64,000 nucleotides of DNA from an uncultured PS1 clade bacterium (lineage in GTDB: Bacteria > Pseudomonadota > Alphaproteobacteria > RS24). Positions 34,617-44,391 of the stretch are shown piece after piece. The stretch spans positions 1 through 64,000 of the forward strand of contig CACNWB010000006.1 of assembly GCA_902624095.1 (NCBI GenBank), read 5' to 3'. A program made the position numbers and the translations under genes. The notes below the pieces were generated by a model. It did not search any database. It had not been told where the DNA came from and worked only from the letters and a program-made list of their open reading frames with translations. Numbering within the stretch: the stretch's first letter is position 1; every line of letters begins with the position of its first letter.

Positions 34617-35036
34617 TCAAAAGTCCGCCAGATCAATGTCAAACACATCGCGCTCCAGCGTCACCGCGCGCGCGCCTGCAGCCGACAAATCATCCATCAC
34701 GCCGACCACTTGTTGCACCTCGGCGGCCGCGGCAGGCATGACGACAAAAAGCTGTTCGGCGTCGGTTTCAATGAGACCGGCAGCGCGTTCTCGCATTTGT
34801 GCGCGTGTTACGCCTGCGCCGTTCCATTGCACCTCGCCCGTTTCGGCCAATGAGATGATGGCCGGCTGGCTCATGCCGTCAGTGCCCCCTGTACCGCGTG
34901 GCGGCGCAAGCTGGCTTTGGGAAAAGCGCACAAAATCCGAGCCCAACAGAAAAAACAGCAACAGCAGAAAAATCATGTCGATGAGCGGTGTGAGCCCGAC
35001 AGCTTCCAGCTTGCGTTTTGGCCGGTCAATCCGCAT
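34617..35036 (-). CDS. ExbD/TolR-like protein 1 (intact proton site)
   Basis: A 139-residue single-span protein. It opens MRIDRPKRKLEAVGLTPLID; Asp20 in PLIDMIFLLLLFFLL is the expected transmembrane proton-binding residue. The periplasmic domain is short, ending in AARAVTLERDVFDIDLADF, a different end from its paralogue. It begins five bases after the exbB-like stop. Expected role: with the ExbB-like pentamer it converts proton flow into movement of the TonB-like vWA protein. Confidence 0.92.
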   Translation of the reverse strand: MRIDRPKRKLEAVGLTPLIDMIFLLLLFFLLGSDFVRFSQSQLAPPRGTGGTDGMSQPAIISLAETGEVQWNGAGVTRAQMRERAAGLIETDAEQLFVVMPAAAAEVQQVVGVMDDLSAAGARAVTLERDVFDIDLADF

Positions 35037-35041
35037 GGGGC

Positions 35042-35956
35042 TTACCCCTTGGCGGAGGCGTTTGTCGCGCCGCGCACTATGATTTCGGTGAGCGCATCTT
35101 CAAGCAGGTCGCGCGTATTGTCGACGGCATTGTTGAAAACGGCGGCGAGAATGGAAAATGGCAGAGCGACAGCCAGGCCAAAGGCGGTTGTCAGCAGCGC
35201 TTCCCAGATGCCGGCGGCCAAAAGTGCGGTATCAGCACCACCAACGCCCTGACCGACGCCCTGAAAGGCGACAATCATGCCAAGGACCGTGCCCAGCAGC
35301 CCGAAAAGAGGAGCCGATGCCGCAATAAGCTCAAGCACCCAGATATTCGAACCTAAATGCCGCAAAAGATATTGCGCGCGGCGCGACGCCTCTTCGCGGA
35401 GCAATTCCCCGGCTTCGCCCTTTGCGCCACCGCGATGGGTTTCGGCAATCGCATAGGCAAGCAGCGGTGCGGCGGGATGGGCGATATCTTCTAGCTCGCC
35501 TGCCAGCCCGCGCTCATCGCCGTTTCGATAGCGCATCATTGCAGCTTCAACATGTTTGGGGCGCCAGATTTCCATGCGCAAAAACTGCGCAAATTTCACC
35601 GCCGCGATGGGCAGGCCAATGGCGGACAACATTGCGATAATCCATGTGACAACGCCGCCCTTGTCGAATAGCAGCGACCAGAACCCGCCCTCATCATCGG
35701 CTTGGGCCGCGCTTTCCGATGCGGCCCCCTCCGTAACTGCCAGTGCAGCCTCCAGCGAAACTTCCGGCGGCGCTTCTGGCGTAATTTCTGCACTGACCTC
35801 CGGCGTCACTTCTGTTGCGACCTCTGCCGCAACTTCCGGCGGCACCTCCGCTGCCACATCTGGCGCTTCTTGACTGAAACCGACGACTGGCAAAAATACC
35901 GACAGAAATATGACAGGCGCAGCGCGCCTTATAGCTTGTGCAAAAGTAAATCGCAT
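35042..35956 (-). CDS. MotA/TolQ/ExbB-like proton channel with signal peptide and Glu-Val/Pro repeats
   Basis: A 304-residue protein. ATG 35956 has AAGAGG upstream. An N-terminal signal peptide (residues 1-28) is followed by a low-complexity stretch of E-V and P-E repeats (VPPEVAAEVATEVTPEVSAE), residues about 33-70. The ExbB core then has TM1 near 101-127, a large cytosolic loop, and TM2/TM3 with LFGLLGTVLGMIVAFQGVG and LLTTAFGLAVALPFSIL, containing the conserved Thr residues lining the channel. It is longer than ordinary ExbB because of the exported N-terminal part. It heads the five-gene operon, 44 bases after an acyl-CoA dehydrogenase. Confidence 0.9.
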   Translation of the reverse strand: MRFTFAQAIRRAAPVIFLSVFLPVVGFSQEAPDVAAEVPPEVAAEVATEVTPEVSAEITPEAPPEVSLEAALAVTEGAASESAAQADDEGGFWSLLFDKGGVVTWIIAMLSAIGLPIAAVKFAQFLRMEIWRPKHVEAAMMRYRNGDERGLAGELEDIAHPAAPLLAYAIAETHRGGAKGEAGELLREEASRRAQYLLRHLGSNIWVLELIAASAPLFGLLGTVLGMIVAFQGVGQGVGGADTALLAAGIWEALLTTAFGLAVALPFSILAAVFNNAVDNTRDLLEDALTEIIVRGATNASAKG

Positions 35957-36000
35957 GTTTGCTTGCCTCTTGAAAATCACCGAACAAAAACCTGGCCCGA

Positions 36001-37152
36001 TTAAAGCGCGCGGGCCACCAGCATACGCATAATTTCGTTCGACCCGCCATAAATGCGCTGCACGCGCGCATCGGTATACATGCGGCTGATCGGGTATTCG
36101 TCCATATAGCCATAGCCACCGAAAAATTGCAGGCAGGTGTCAATAATCTCGCACTGGCGCTCGCTTACCCAGAATTTTGCAGCGGCGGCGGAATTTGCAT
36201 CAAGTTCGCCGCGCATAAGCTGGTCGGCCAGCTGGTCGACCATGGCGCGCGCGGCCATCCAGGTTGCCTTGCACTCGGCCAGCTTGTACTGGGTGTTTTG
36301 ATAATCGAACACCGCATTGCCAAATGTGTTGCGCTCGCGCGTATAATCAACCGTCAATTGGATTGCTCGCTCAATCGCGCCAACGCCCTGATTGGCAATA
36401 ATCAGACGTTCCGCCGGCAATTGCTGCATGAGTTGGTAAAAGCCCTGGCCTTCTTCGCCGCCCAGCAAATTGCTGGTCGGTAATTTCACATCATCAAAAA
36501 ATAACTCCGATGTATCCGCCGCATGCTGACCCATTTTGTCGAGATTGCGCCCGCGCCGGAACCCGTCCGCCTCAGCGGTTTCCACGATCATCAGCGAAAT
36601 GCCTTTCGCGCCCTGTTCAGGGTCGGTTTTTGCAACTACGATAATCAGATCCGCGTGCTGTCCGTTTGTAATAAAGGTCTTCGAACCATTAATGACATAT
36701 TGGTTGCCCTGTTTGGTGGCCCGCGTCTTGACGGATTGCAGGTCGGAACCGGTTCCCGGCTCGGTCATCGCAATCGCGCAGACAAGCTCGCCGGTCGCCA
36801 TTTTGGGCAACCATTTGCGTTTTTGCTCTTCGGTCCCATAGGCATTGAAATAATGCGCGCAGATGAGCGAATGCACCGTATTGCCAAAGCCCGCCACCCC
36901 GCAGCGCTCCATTTCTTCCGTCAGAATGGCTTCATGGGCGTAAGTTCCGCCGCCGCCGCCATATTCTTCCGGTATCGAGGCGCATAAAATGCCCGCTTCG
37001 CCGGCCTTGTACCAGGCGTCGCGATCGACAATGCCCTCTTTGGTCCAGCGATCGCTGTGAGGTACAAATTCGCGTGTGTAAAACTTGTTCACGGCGTCTT
37101 TGAAAATTTCCAAATCTTCCGTCATCCATGATGGTGAATAAGTGTTCAGCAT
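36001..37152 (-). CDS. Acyl-CoA dehydrogenase
   Basis: A 383-residue FAD-dependent dehydrogenase forming trans-2-enoyl-CoA. Signature 1 is CAIAMTEPGTGSDLQSVKTRA near residue 130, FAD contacts include GSKTFITNGQHADLIIV, and signature 2 with the catalytic Glu is QRIYGGSNEIMRMLVARAL at the C-terminus. QFFGGYGYMDEYPISRMYTDARV is the typical helix before it. It precedes the exbB-like gene closely on the same strand, but a metabolic link is not evident; it may belong with the beta-oxidation functions at the left edge. Confidence 0.94.
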   Translation of the reverse strand: MLNTYSPSWMTEDLEIFKDAVNKFYTREFVPHSDRWTKEGIVDRDAWYKAGEAGILCASIPEEYGGGGGTYAHEAILTEEMERCGVAGFGNTVHSLICAHYFNAYGTEEQKRKWLPKMATGELVCAIAMTEPGTGSDLQSVKTRATKQGNQYVINGSKTFITNGQHADLIIVVAKTDPEQGAKGISLMIVETAEADGFRRGRNLDKMGQHAADTSELFFDDVKLPTSNLLGGEEGQGFYQLMQQLPAERLIIANQGVGAIERAIQLTVDYTRERNTFGNAVFDYQNTQYKLAECKATWMAARAMVDQLADQLMRGELDANSAAAAKFWVSERQCEIIDTCLQFFGGYGYMDEYPISRMYTDARVQRIYGGSNEIMRMLVARAL

Positions 37153-37236
37153 TGTTTCGTTCTCCCAAAACCTGCTTGAACGTTAGTGGGTCATTTTGAA
37201 ACTTGCAAGCGTGGCGGATGACCGCAAATATCGGCC

Positions 37237-38040
37237 TTAGGCTACATCCAGCACCACCGGTGCATGGTCGGAAGGCCGCTCCCAGCCGCGCGCGGCGCGC
37301 AATATCTCAAAGCCGGTCACATCGTTTAGCAGGGCCGGTGTCACCCAGATATGGTCGAGCCGCCGTCCGCGATCGGATGCCGCCCAGTCGCGCGCGCGAT
37401 AACTCCACCAGCTATAGAGTTTCTCCGAAGCCGGCACAAAGTGGCGTGACACATCTTCCCAGTTCAGGCTGGCCTGAACGCGCGCCAGTGCCGCAATCTC
37501 CGCGGCCGTGTGGCTGACAACATTTTTCAATTGCTTAGAAGACCACACATCATGTTCGCCCGGTGCAATGTTCAAATCCCCGACCAGAATTTGCCGTTTG
37601 GCTTTTTTCTGCCGCCGAATAGCACGGAAATTGGTTTCCATTTCATCCAGAAAGGCGAGTTTATGGGCAAATTTTTCATTGATTTCCGGGTCGGGTTCAT
37701 CGCCGCCCGCAGGCACATAGAAATTATGGACATGCAGTGGCCCGTTTGCCGTTTCAAAAACCGTTTCAATATGGCGCCCGTCTGTGCGGTCGCAGTAGGT
37801 GACAATATTTGTTTCAGCCATTGGCAGGCGGGCCAGCGTTGCCACGCCGTGATATCCCTTAATGCCGTTTTTTGCGATATGGGTATACCCGAGCTTGTGA
37901 AACAGTTTTTCTGGAAAACTGTCATTGGGGCATTTGGTTTCCTGCAGGCAAATGACGTCCGGCTTCGCCTCGGCAATAAGTTTTTCCACAAGCGGGGCGC
38001 GCAGGCGCACCGAATTGATATTCCACGAGATAACGCGCAT
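37237..38040 (-). CDS. xth: Exodeoxyribonuclease III (AP endonuclease)
   Basis: A 267-residue EEP-superfamily nuclease of DNA repair. It opens MRVISWNINSVRLRAPLVEK, with metal-ligand Glu in VICLQETKCPND, the catalytic Tyr/Asp segments HVHNFYVPAGGDEPDPE and VGDLNIAPGEHDVW, and C-terminal GRRLDHIWVTPALL and ERPSDHAPVVLDVA. It is the last gene of the aminotransferase-ftsK-lolA-unknown-xth series, 26 bases after the unknown gene. Confidence 0.95.
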   Translation of the reverse strand: MRVISWNINSVRLRAPLVEKLIAEAKPDVICLQETKCPNDSFPEKLFHKLGYTHIAKNGIKGYHGVATLARLPMAETNIVTYCDRTDGRHIETVFETANGPLHVHNFYVPAGGDEPDPEINEKFAHKLAFLDEMETNFRAIRRQKKAKRQILVGDLNIAPGEHDVWSSKQLKNVVSHTAAEIAALARVQASLNWEDVSRHFVPASEKLYSWWSYRARDWAASDRGRRLDHIWVTPALLNDVTGFEILRAARGWERPSDHAPVVLDVA

Positions 38041-38066
38041 GCCAGGCTTTGCCCTTTCGTCTCAGT

Positions 38067-38738
38067 TCAGAAAATATTAAGCGTCTGGCCGGTCAGGGTA
38101 AGTGGCCAACGGCCGGCCGCGAACAGCCGGTATTTTAACATGAGCGGATGCGATAAAAAATCTGATCTATCGTCTGATGTATTGTCCGGTTCCCCAGCAC
38201 CACTGGCCGCCAGCACCAGCGCCGCGCCATAAGCCGCCTGCTGGCCGGCACCCACGGCCAAATCGATCACATGGTCGGGCAATTCGTCCGCCATATAAAG
38301 CGCCTCCTCGGCCAGTTCGTGCAGGGTTTCGGAAAGTTGCGCCGCCAAATGCGCCAAAAGCACCCCAAGACCTTCTTCGCTGACTTGCGTGAGCGCAGCA
38401 TCAACAAGTGCCGCGCGCAATTGCTCTTCGGCCTCCCAGCCGGCACTGTTAATATCAAGCGTCAATGCGGCATCCAACGCATCGTCCCAATTCATCATCG
38501 GTGCGGCCTCGGCATCGGGATAGCCCAGCCCATCGAGATAAGCGCGGGCCATGTTTTTGACGGAAGCTTCGAGCGGCTCACCCAACTCGGTAAACCAGGG
38601 CTGCCGACAGGCTTCATCGGCGAATCTGCGCAAGATTGCCAGTATGGGAATTTCAGCCTCAAGCGCGTTCAGGCTTTCGGCATCGGGTTGCCATGCATCT
38701 TCATCGGGGTCTTTGGGCGGAATATTTCCGGCGGTCAT
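38067..38738 (-). CDS. Unknown alanine- and acid-rich protein in the ftsK-lolA-xth operon
   Basis: A 223-residue protein I do not recognise. It is rich in Ala, Leu, Glu and Asp, predicted mainly helical, without signal peptide or clear membrane span; segments such as ALVDAALTQVSEEGLGVLLA and AAQLSETLHELAEEALYMAD suggest amphipathic helices. Its ATG overlaps the lolA stop by four bases (ATGA), so it is translationally coupled to lolA. Conservation of this slot in relatives would be needed to infer a role. Confidence 0.7.
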   Translation of the reverse strand: MTAGNIPPKDPDEDAWQPDAESLNALEAEIPILAILRRFADEACRQPWFTELGEPLEASVKNMARAYLDGLGYPDAEAAPMMNWDDALDAALTLDINSAGWEAEEQLRAALVDAALTQVSEEGLGVLLAHLAAQLSETLHELAEEALYMADELPDHVIDLAVGAGQQAAYGAALVLAASGAGEPDNTSDDRSDFLSHPLMLKYRLFAAGRWPLTLTGQTLNIF

Positions 38739-39379
38739 TCGTCTTCGGCCTCGGCTATGGATTCGTCAATTCGGAAATAATCTTCGGACAAGCGCTTATG
38801 TCGGATGACATTGTGCAACCATACCGTGCTGCGCTGTTGCTGTATATCAAGCAAACGCCAGCCCTGCAGGGCAAGTGTTTCGCTGTCAAAGATCAGAGCC
38901 AGACGCCCCGGAATGTCGCCCTTCGGGTCGCGCAAGGCGACTTCAATCGAGTCGCCTTTTTCGGTGATGGATTCCAGTTGCGATGGCCGAATGCGCGGCG
39001 CGCGCCCGTCCACCAGCAGGCGCAGTGGCGTGGCAGACACCGGATAGCGATTGGCTTCCGCGCCCTGAAACTCCTGCACCACCAACCAATTGCCGCGCAA
39101 AGTCACGACACTGTGTCCGCCTTGCTTGTAAATAAATCGGAAGCGGTCGGGCAGGGCGAGAAAAAAATCGCCCTGCAGGGTTTCCCCGCCCGGTGCAGAT
39201 TGAACAAATTGACCTGACAGCGCCCGCATATCGGCAAGGGCAGCATTGATATCGGCAAGGTTGGCCCCGTGCGCGGGGCTTGCGACCGGCATTATCAGAA
39301 GCGCGCAGCCCATGGCCCAGATTGGGCCAATTCGACGGAGCCAGCCGGTAATGCCGGGGTTTTTGTCGGCGCTGCTCAC
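38735..39379 (-). CDS. lolA: LolA-like outer-membrane lipoprotein carrier
   Basis: A 214-residue periplasmic chaperone that carries lipoproteins from LolCDE to the outer membrane. A long N-terminal leader ends [15 protein letters not shown]. The mature half-barrel has [29 protein letters not shown]-type features ([16 protein letters not shown]), the [15 protein letters not shown] helix and [18 protein letters not shown]-like strands. It starts inside the last codons of ftsK (ATGA) and is followed by an unknown gene, a usual alphaproteobacterial ftsK-lolA-xth order. Confidence 0.9.
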   Translation of the reverse strand: MSSADKNPGITGWLRRIGPIWAMGCALLIMPVASPAHGANLADINAALADMRALSGQFVQSAPGGETLQGDFFLALPDRFRFIYKQGGHSVVTLRGNWLVVQEFQGAEANRYPVSATPLRLLVDGRAPRIRPSQLESITEKGDSIEVALRDPKGDIPGRLALIFDSETLALQGWRLLDIQQQRSTVWLHNVIRHKRLSEDYFRIDESIAEAEDE

Positions 39380-41763
39380 TGTTTACCAGCCAAAACTTCA
39401 CGTTTACCGGCATGGTTGGGCGCGCTGATAACGCCTTCATCTTCCATTTGCTCAATGAGCCGTGCCGCGCGGTTATAGCCGATTTGCAAACGCCTTTGCA
39501 CATAACTTGTTGACGCGCGCCCGTCCCGCGTGACAATCGCCACCGCCTGATCGTAAAGCGTATCGCCGCTGGTCGCCGCGCCGATACCGGCCTCTTCTTC
39601 CTGTTCGGCTGTCACCTGCTCGATATAGTCGGGCGTGGCTTGGCGTTTTAAAAACCGCACGACTTTTTCCACTTCACCATCGGAGACAAACGGTCCGTGG
39701 ACGCGTTCGATGCGACCGCCGCCGCCCATAAAAAGCATGTCACCCTGACCCAATAACTGCTCGCCGCCCTGCTCGCCAAGCACGGTGCGGCTGTCAATTT
39801 TCGACGTGACCTGAAATGAAATACGGCTTGGGAAATTTGCTTTGATTGTGCCGGTAATGACATCAACCGACGGGCGTTGCGTGGCCGTGATGAGATGCAC
39901 GCCTGCCGCGCGCGCCATTTGCGCCAGACGTTGCACGGCACCTTCTATTTCTTTGCCGGCCACCATCATAAGGTCTGCCATCTCGTCGACCACGACGATG
40001 ATAAAGGGTAGGTTTTCCGGCTCGATAATCTCTTCTTCGAAAACCGCCTCGCCACTATCGGGATCAAAACCCGTCTGTACGCGGCGCGACAATTGTTCGC
40101 CCGTGCGCCGCGCGTCGGCCATGCGCTCGTTAAAACCTTCAATATTACGCACTCCGATTTTGGCCATTTTGCGGTAGCGGTTCTCCATTTCCTGTACCAC
40201 CCATTTAAGCGCAACCACTGCCTTTTTGGGCTCGGTGACCACCGGTGCGAGAAGATGCGGAATGCCGTCATAGACCGACAGTTCAAGCATTTTCGGGTCG
40301 ACCAGAATAAGGCGGCACTGCTCCGGCGTCATGCGGTACAAAATCGACAGGATCATGGTGTTGATGCCCACCGATTTGCCCGAGCCGGTAGTGCCGGCAA
40401 CGAGCAAATGCGGCATTTTTGACAGATCGGCCATCACCGGCGCGCCGCCAATATCCTTGCCAAGTGCCAGTGTCAGCTTGCCTTTTGCGCCTTCAAAATC
40501 TGCACTGGACAATAATTCGCGCAAACTGACCAGTTCGCGCGCCGCATTTGGCAATTCAATGCCAATAACATTGGCCCCCGGCACAGGTGCCACGCGGCAA
40601 CTGGTTGCGCTCATGGAGCGGGCAATATCATCGGCCAGCCCGACAACGCGTGACGAGCGCACCCCCGCGGCGGGTTCCAATTCATATAAGGTAACAACTG
40701 GCCCTGGGCGTACGCGGCCGATTTTGCCGCGAATGCCGAAATCGCCCAGCACGGTTTCCAAAAGGCGCGCGTTAGCTTCCAGCGCATCCTTGCTGAGGTC
40801 GCGTGACTGACGCGGCGGGCGGTGCTCAGTCAGCAGGCGCAAGGGCGGCAATTCAAACGGTGTCGATGCGTCCAGATTGAGGCTAGTTTGGGCTTCACGG
40901 GCAACACGGCGGCCGCGCCGCAGTGTCGTCTTTTTGTCGTCAACCTGAACTCCCGCTATTTGAGCATTTGTGTTCGTGTCGATTGCCGCATCATCCAGAG
41001 CAGAGTTTTGCGAGCCGGCAGTTTGAGAAATCGCTTTTTCATCCATGTCCCCACCGCTCTGGGGTGCCGCCGCTCTGTGCGGGCGCATGCCGCCCAAGAG
41101 CCGCGCGCGCCAATCGCCCATCTCACCCGGAAGGTTTTGTAAAATCTGCGGCAGGCGCGCCGTGGCCTGAACCCCCGCCCACACAAGCTGTCCGGCGCGG
41201 CCCAGCCAGCCGGCCGCTAGAAGGGCCAGCACCAGCGCCAGCACCAGCCCGAAAAGCATGATGAAAAATGCGACCGGTGTGGCCGGTGCAATGCTCATTA
41301 TATCCAGAAGCGGCTGGATGGCACGCGCCTGAAGTTGGCCCAGCGCACCGCCCGGAAATGGCGCACCGGCATCACGACCCACCGGCATCAAAGCCAGCAC
41401 CATTGCTGCCAGCAAAACCGACATGACGGCCAAGATACGGCGCATATATAGCAGGGTGAGCGGTTCGCGCGTAATGGCGCGATGGCCCGCCGCCGCAATT
41501 GGAACAAACCCAAACCAGACCGCATGCCCCAGCATTTGGTAGATAAAATCGGCAAAGGCCGCGCCCCAAAAGCCCAACCAGTTTTCGGCTTGTCCGTCGG
41601 CGGCCACATTGAAGCTGGGGTCGGCCGGGTTATGGCTTATCAGTGCCAGTACGGCCGCGGCGAGGCCGGCCAGCACCAGAACGCCCGCACCCTGCCGCAG
41701 GCGCGGGGCAACCGCAGCCGCCATTGCGGAGATTTGCATGCGCGCGCGGTCTGTCAACCCCAT
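39376..41763 (-). CDS. ftsK: DNA translocase FtsK
   Basis: A 795-residue septal DNA pump that resolves chromosome termini. Four N-terminal membrane helices (between residues 25 and 190) anchor it; a short linker leads to the motor domain with Walker [17 protein letters not shown] near residue 456, Walker [11 protein letters not shown] and the [16 protein letters not shown] helix. The C-terminal gamma winged helix ([20 protein letters not shown], then [16 protein letters not shown]) reads polar KOPS sites. It shares one base with the aminotransferase stop (TAATG). Confidence 0.96.
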   Translation of the reverse strand: MGLTDRARMQISAMAAAVAPRLRQGAGVLVLAGLAAAVLALISHNPADPSFNVAADGQAENWLGFWGAAFADFIYQMLGHAVWFGFVPIAAAGHRAITREPLTLLYMRRILAVMSVLLAAMVLALMPVGRDAGAPFPGGALGQLQARAIQPLLDIMSIAPATPVAFFIMLFGLVLALVLALLAAGWLGRAGQLVWAGVQATARLPQILQNLPGEMGDWRARLLGGMRPHRAAAPQSGGDMDEKAISQTAGSQNSALDDAAIDTNTNAQIAGVQVDDKKTTLRRGRRVAREAQTSLNLDASTPFELPPLRLLTEHRPPRQSRDLSKDALEANARLLETVLGDFGIRGKIGRVRPGPVVTLYELEPAAGVRSSRVVGLADDIARSMSATSCRVAPVPGANVIGIELPNAARELVSLRELLSSADFEGAKGKLTLALGKDIGGAPVMADLSKMPHLLVAGTTGSGKSVGINTMILSILYRMTPEQCRLILVDPKMLELSVYDGIPHLLAPVVTEPKKAVVALKWVVQEMENRYRKMAKIGVRNIEGFNERMADARRTGEQLSRRVQTGFDPDSGEAVFEEEIIEPENLPFIIVVVDEMADLMMVAGKEIEGAVQRLAQMARAAGVHLITATQRPSVDVITGTIKANFPSRISFQVTSKIDSRTVLGEQGGEQLLGQGDMLFMGGGGRIERVHGPFVSDGEVEKVVRFLKRQATPDYIEQVTAEQEEEAGIGAATSGDTLYDQAVAIVTRDGRASTSYVQRRLQIGYNRAARLIEQMEDEGVISAPNHAGKREVLAGKQ

Positions 41764-42995
41764 TAATCGGCTCCTACGGCGGCAGGGTTAAAACTTCCCA
41801 GCCCGTCTTTAAGTCGTTTGAGTGCGACTGTCATTGTTTCCTGCTCATCAACCAGCGCCACGCGAATATAGGAACTCGCCGGATTATCGCCGCCCGCGTC
41901 ATCGCGCGCAAGATAGGTGCCGGGCAACACCCGCACCCCTTGCGTAACCCACAAGTGCCGCGCGGCCGCTTCGCCATCGCCCACATTGAGCCAAAGAAAA
42001 AATCCGCCCGCGGGCCGGTAAAAATCGTAACACCCTGCAAAAAGCGTTTCGGCGGCGGCAAATTTCTCGCCATATTTCTGTCGGCTCTCCTGCACATGGG
42101 CATCATCCGACCATGCCAGCGCCGCCGCTTCCTGCACCGCCAGCGGCGATTGCGGGCCGGCAATGGCACGCAAAGCCGCAAGCGCGCGCATCACACTGCG
42201 ACCACCGGCACAAAACCCCGACCGGAGCCCCGGCAGGTTCGAGCGTTTCGACAGCGAATGGAATACGACAAGCGGCATCTCATTATCGCCTGCGGCCTGC
42301 ATAAGCTGGAGCGCAGATGGCGGCGGCGTATGGTCGTAAATTTCCGAATAGCACTCATCAACCACCAGCAGAAAATTATGCGCGCGCGCCAGCTCCAAAA
42401 GTCGCGCCAGATAGCTTGCATCGGCCACCGCACCTTGTGGGTTGGCGGGCGAGCAAAAATAAAAAGCCTGCGTGCGTGCCAATAAAGAATCATCCAGGGC
42501 GTCCAGATCGGGCAGGTGGCCAGTCGCCGGCGTGGCGGGCAAATATACCGGGTTAGCACCGGCGGCAAGCGCCGCCGCCGCGTAGACCTGATAAAACGGG
42601 TTCGGTATCAGCATGACACCATCGGCTTTTTGCGGCGCGATTTGCGCGGCCATGAACAATCCCTCGCGCGTGCCATTTACAGGCAAAATCTGCGTCGTTT
42701 CCTCAAACAGAGCATCTGACAGATCGAAACGACGCGACAACCAGCCGATAACGGCCTGTCGCCATTCGGGGGTGCCGCCAATGGGTGGATATTTGGCATA
42801 GCTGTCGCGGGCGGCGGACAAGACCTCCAGCACGGCCGATGGGGGCGCATGGCGCGGTTCCCCGATTGCCAGCGACAGCGGTTCTTGGCTTGGGGTCACA
42901 TCGTCCAGCAAGGCGCGCAATTGGGCAAAAGGTGAGGGCGGCAAGGCGCCGAAGCGACCCGGACCAAACTTGCCCGATCCAAGGCGATTTTGCAT
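41763..42995 (-). CDS. Class I/II PLP-dependent aminotransferase (succinyl-DAP aminotransferase-like)
   Basis: A 410-residue fold-type I aminotransferase. ATG 42995 has GGAGG six bases upstream. It shows [13 protein letters not shown], the [16 protein letters not shown] helix, [29 protein letters not shown] and the PLP-binding Lys in [17 protein letters not shown]. This subgroup includes N-succinyldiaminopimelate aminotransferases of alphaproteobacteria, located before ftsK; the substrate assignment is inference. The Shine-Dalgarno directly follows the T-run of the amtB terminator. Confidence 0.88.
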   Translation of the reverse strand: MQNRLGSGKFGPGRFGALPPSPFAQLRALLDDVTPSQEPLSLAIGEPRHAPPSAVLEVLSAARDSYAKYPPIGGTPEWRQAVIGWLSRRFDLSDALFEETTQILPVNGTREGLFMAAQIAPQKADGVMLIPNPFYQVYAAAALAAGANPVYLPATPATGHLPDLDALDDSLLARTQAFYFCSPANPQGAVADASYLARLLELARAHNFLLVVDECYSEIYDHTPPPSALQLMQAAGDNEMPLVVFHSLSKRSNLPGLRSGFCAGGRSVMRALAALRAIAGPQSPLAVQEAAALAWSDDAHVQESRQKYGEKFAAAETLFAGCYDFYRPAGGFFLWLNVGDGEAAARHLWVTQGVRVLPGTYLARDDAGGDNPASSYIRVALVDEQETMTVALKRLKDGLGSFNPAAVGAD

Positions 42996-43005
42996 GGGTA
43001 CCTCC

Positions 43006-43041
43006 AAAAAAGCCCGCGAAGCACTATGCTTCACGGGCTTT
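43006..43041 (-). terminator. amtB terminator abutting the next gene's ribosome-binding site
   Basis: A 15-bp stem with one G:U pair (arms 43009-43023 and 43027-43041, core AAAGCCCG/CGGGCTTT), three-base loop and six T on the minus strand. The T-run (43006-43011) touches the GGAGG (43001-43005) of the aminotransferase gene. Confidence 0.82.
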
Positions 43042-43140
43042 CCGCGAATCAGCCTGACCTACATTACCGCGTCTATCGCATGGCGGTCAAAGCGGCTTTT
43101 GAACTGCCGCTCGTGCAGGCCGATTATGGTGCGGTCGGAG

Positions 43141-44361
43141 CTACCGGGAAATACCCGCCTCCGGACGTGCCGCAATTTTATGGATGGAGAGGTCGGCGCC
43201 AGCCTGCTCTTCTTCCTCACTCATGCGAATGCCCATAAAGGCTTTCAGGCCGCCATAGACGATAAACCCGCTGACGAGCGCAAAACCGCAACCGGCCAGC
43301 GTGCCGACCAGTTGGGAAGCAAAACTCACCCCGCCAAGGCCACCAAGGGCTTGCGTACCGAAAATACCAGCAGCCAAACCGCCCCATGCACCGGCCAGCC
43401 CATGTAGCGGCCATACGCCCAGCACATCGTCAATCTTCAGCCGCTCCTGGCACACCACAAAGAAATAGACGAACAAGACGCCCGCAACACCGCCAGTGAT
43501 CAGAGAACCGATCGGGTGCATAACGTCAGAGCCCGCACACACGGCCACAAGACCGGCCAAGGCACCATTATGAACAAAACCCGGATCGGCACGCCCGACA
43601 ATCAACGCAGCGAGAATGCCGCCGACCATGGCCATCAGGGAATTAACCGCGACCAGACCGGAAATGCCTTCCAGTGATTGCGCGCTTACCACGTTGAAGC
43701 CGAACCAGCCAATGCACAAAAGCCAACTGCCCAACGCCAACCACGGGATCGAAGAAGGCGGGAACGCCGAACCGCGATCGCCATAGCGTCCGGTGCGGGC
43801 GCCCAGCATAATGACCGCGGCCAAGGCCAGCCAACCCCCTACTCCGTGCACCACGACGGAACCTGCAAAGTCGTGAAAACCGGCGCCGAAGCTTTCTTCG
43901 AGCCATGCCTGAAAACCAAAATTGCCGTTCCAGATAATGCCTTCAAAAAACGGATAGACCACCGCAACAATGGCACCGGAAGCAAGCAATTGCGGCACGA
44001 AGCGTGCGCGCTCGGCAATGCCGCCTGAAATAATGGCCGGAATTGCGGCGGCAAAGGTCAGCAAAAAGAAGAATTTGATCAGCGTCAAACCCTGCGGCCC
44101 AAATGTTTCGGTTTCGCTACCACCGCTAATGACCGACGCTCCGGCCAGAAAATCGACGCCATAGGCGACCGAATAACCAATAAAGAAATAGGAAATGGTC
44201 GACATGGCGAAATCGGAAATGATTTTGACCATGGCGTTGACCTGATTTTTTTCACGCACCGTGCCCACTTCCAGAAAAGCGAAGCCAGCATGCATGGCAA
44301 ACACTAAGATTGCGCCCATGAGCAAAAAGAAGACGTCGCCGCCTACAAGATTATTTTCCAT
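43141..44361 (-). CDS. amtB: Ammonium transporter
   Basis: A 406-residue AmtB/Rh-family channel with 11 expected membrane helices. It lacks a cleavable leader. The conserved pore elements are LLMGAILVFAMHAGFAFLEVG at the start, twin-His contexts GSVVVHGVGGWLALAAV and WPLHGLAGAWGGLAAGIF, and the signature GFNVVSAQSLEG region. The cytosolic tail (MSEEEEQAGADLSIHKIAAR) resembles tails that bind PII. No glnK lies next to it. A GGGAG site precedes the ATG, 31 bases after a sigma-54-like promoter. Confidence 0.95.
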   Translation of the reverse strand: MENNLVGGDVFFLLMGAILVFAMHAGFAFLEVGTVREKNQVNAMVKIISDFAMSTISYFFIGYSVAYGVDFLAGASVISGGSETETFGPQGLTLIKFFFLLTFAAAIPAIISGGIAERARFVPQLLASGAIVAVVYPFFEGIIWNGNFGFQAWLEESFGAGFHDFAGSVVVHGVGGWLALAAVIMLGARTGRYGDRGSAFPPSSIPWLALGSWLLCIGWFGFNVVSAQSLEGISGLVAVNSLMAMVGGILAALIVGRADPGFVHNGALAGLVAVCAGSDVMHPIGSLITGGVAGVLFVYFFVVCQERLKIDDVLGVWPLHGLAGAWGGLAAGIFGTQALGGLGGVSFASQLVGTLAGCGFALVSGFIVYGGLKAFMGIRMSEEEEQAGADLSIHKIAARPEAGISR

Positions 44362-44391
44362 CTGAGTTCTCCCTCAATAATAGGCTTTACT

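Noticed and set aside
42970-43407. Plus-strand open frame over the amtB/aminotransferase gap
   Set aside because: It covers the terminator and the amtB 3' end antisense, has no family resemblance or convincing start, and reflects GC-biased antisense openness.
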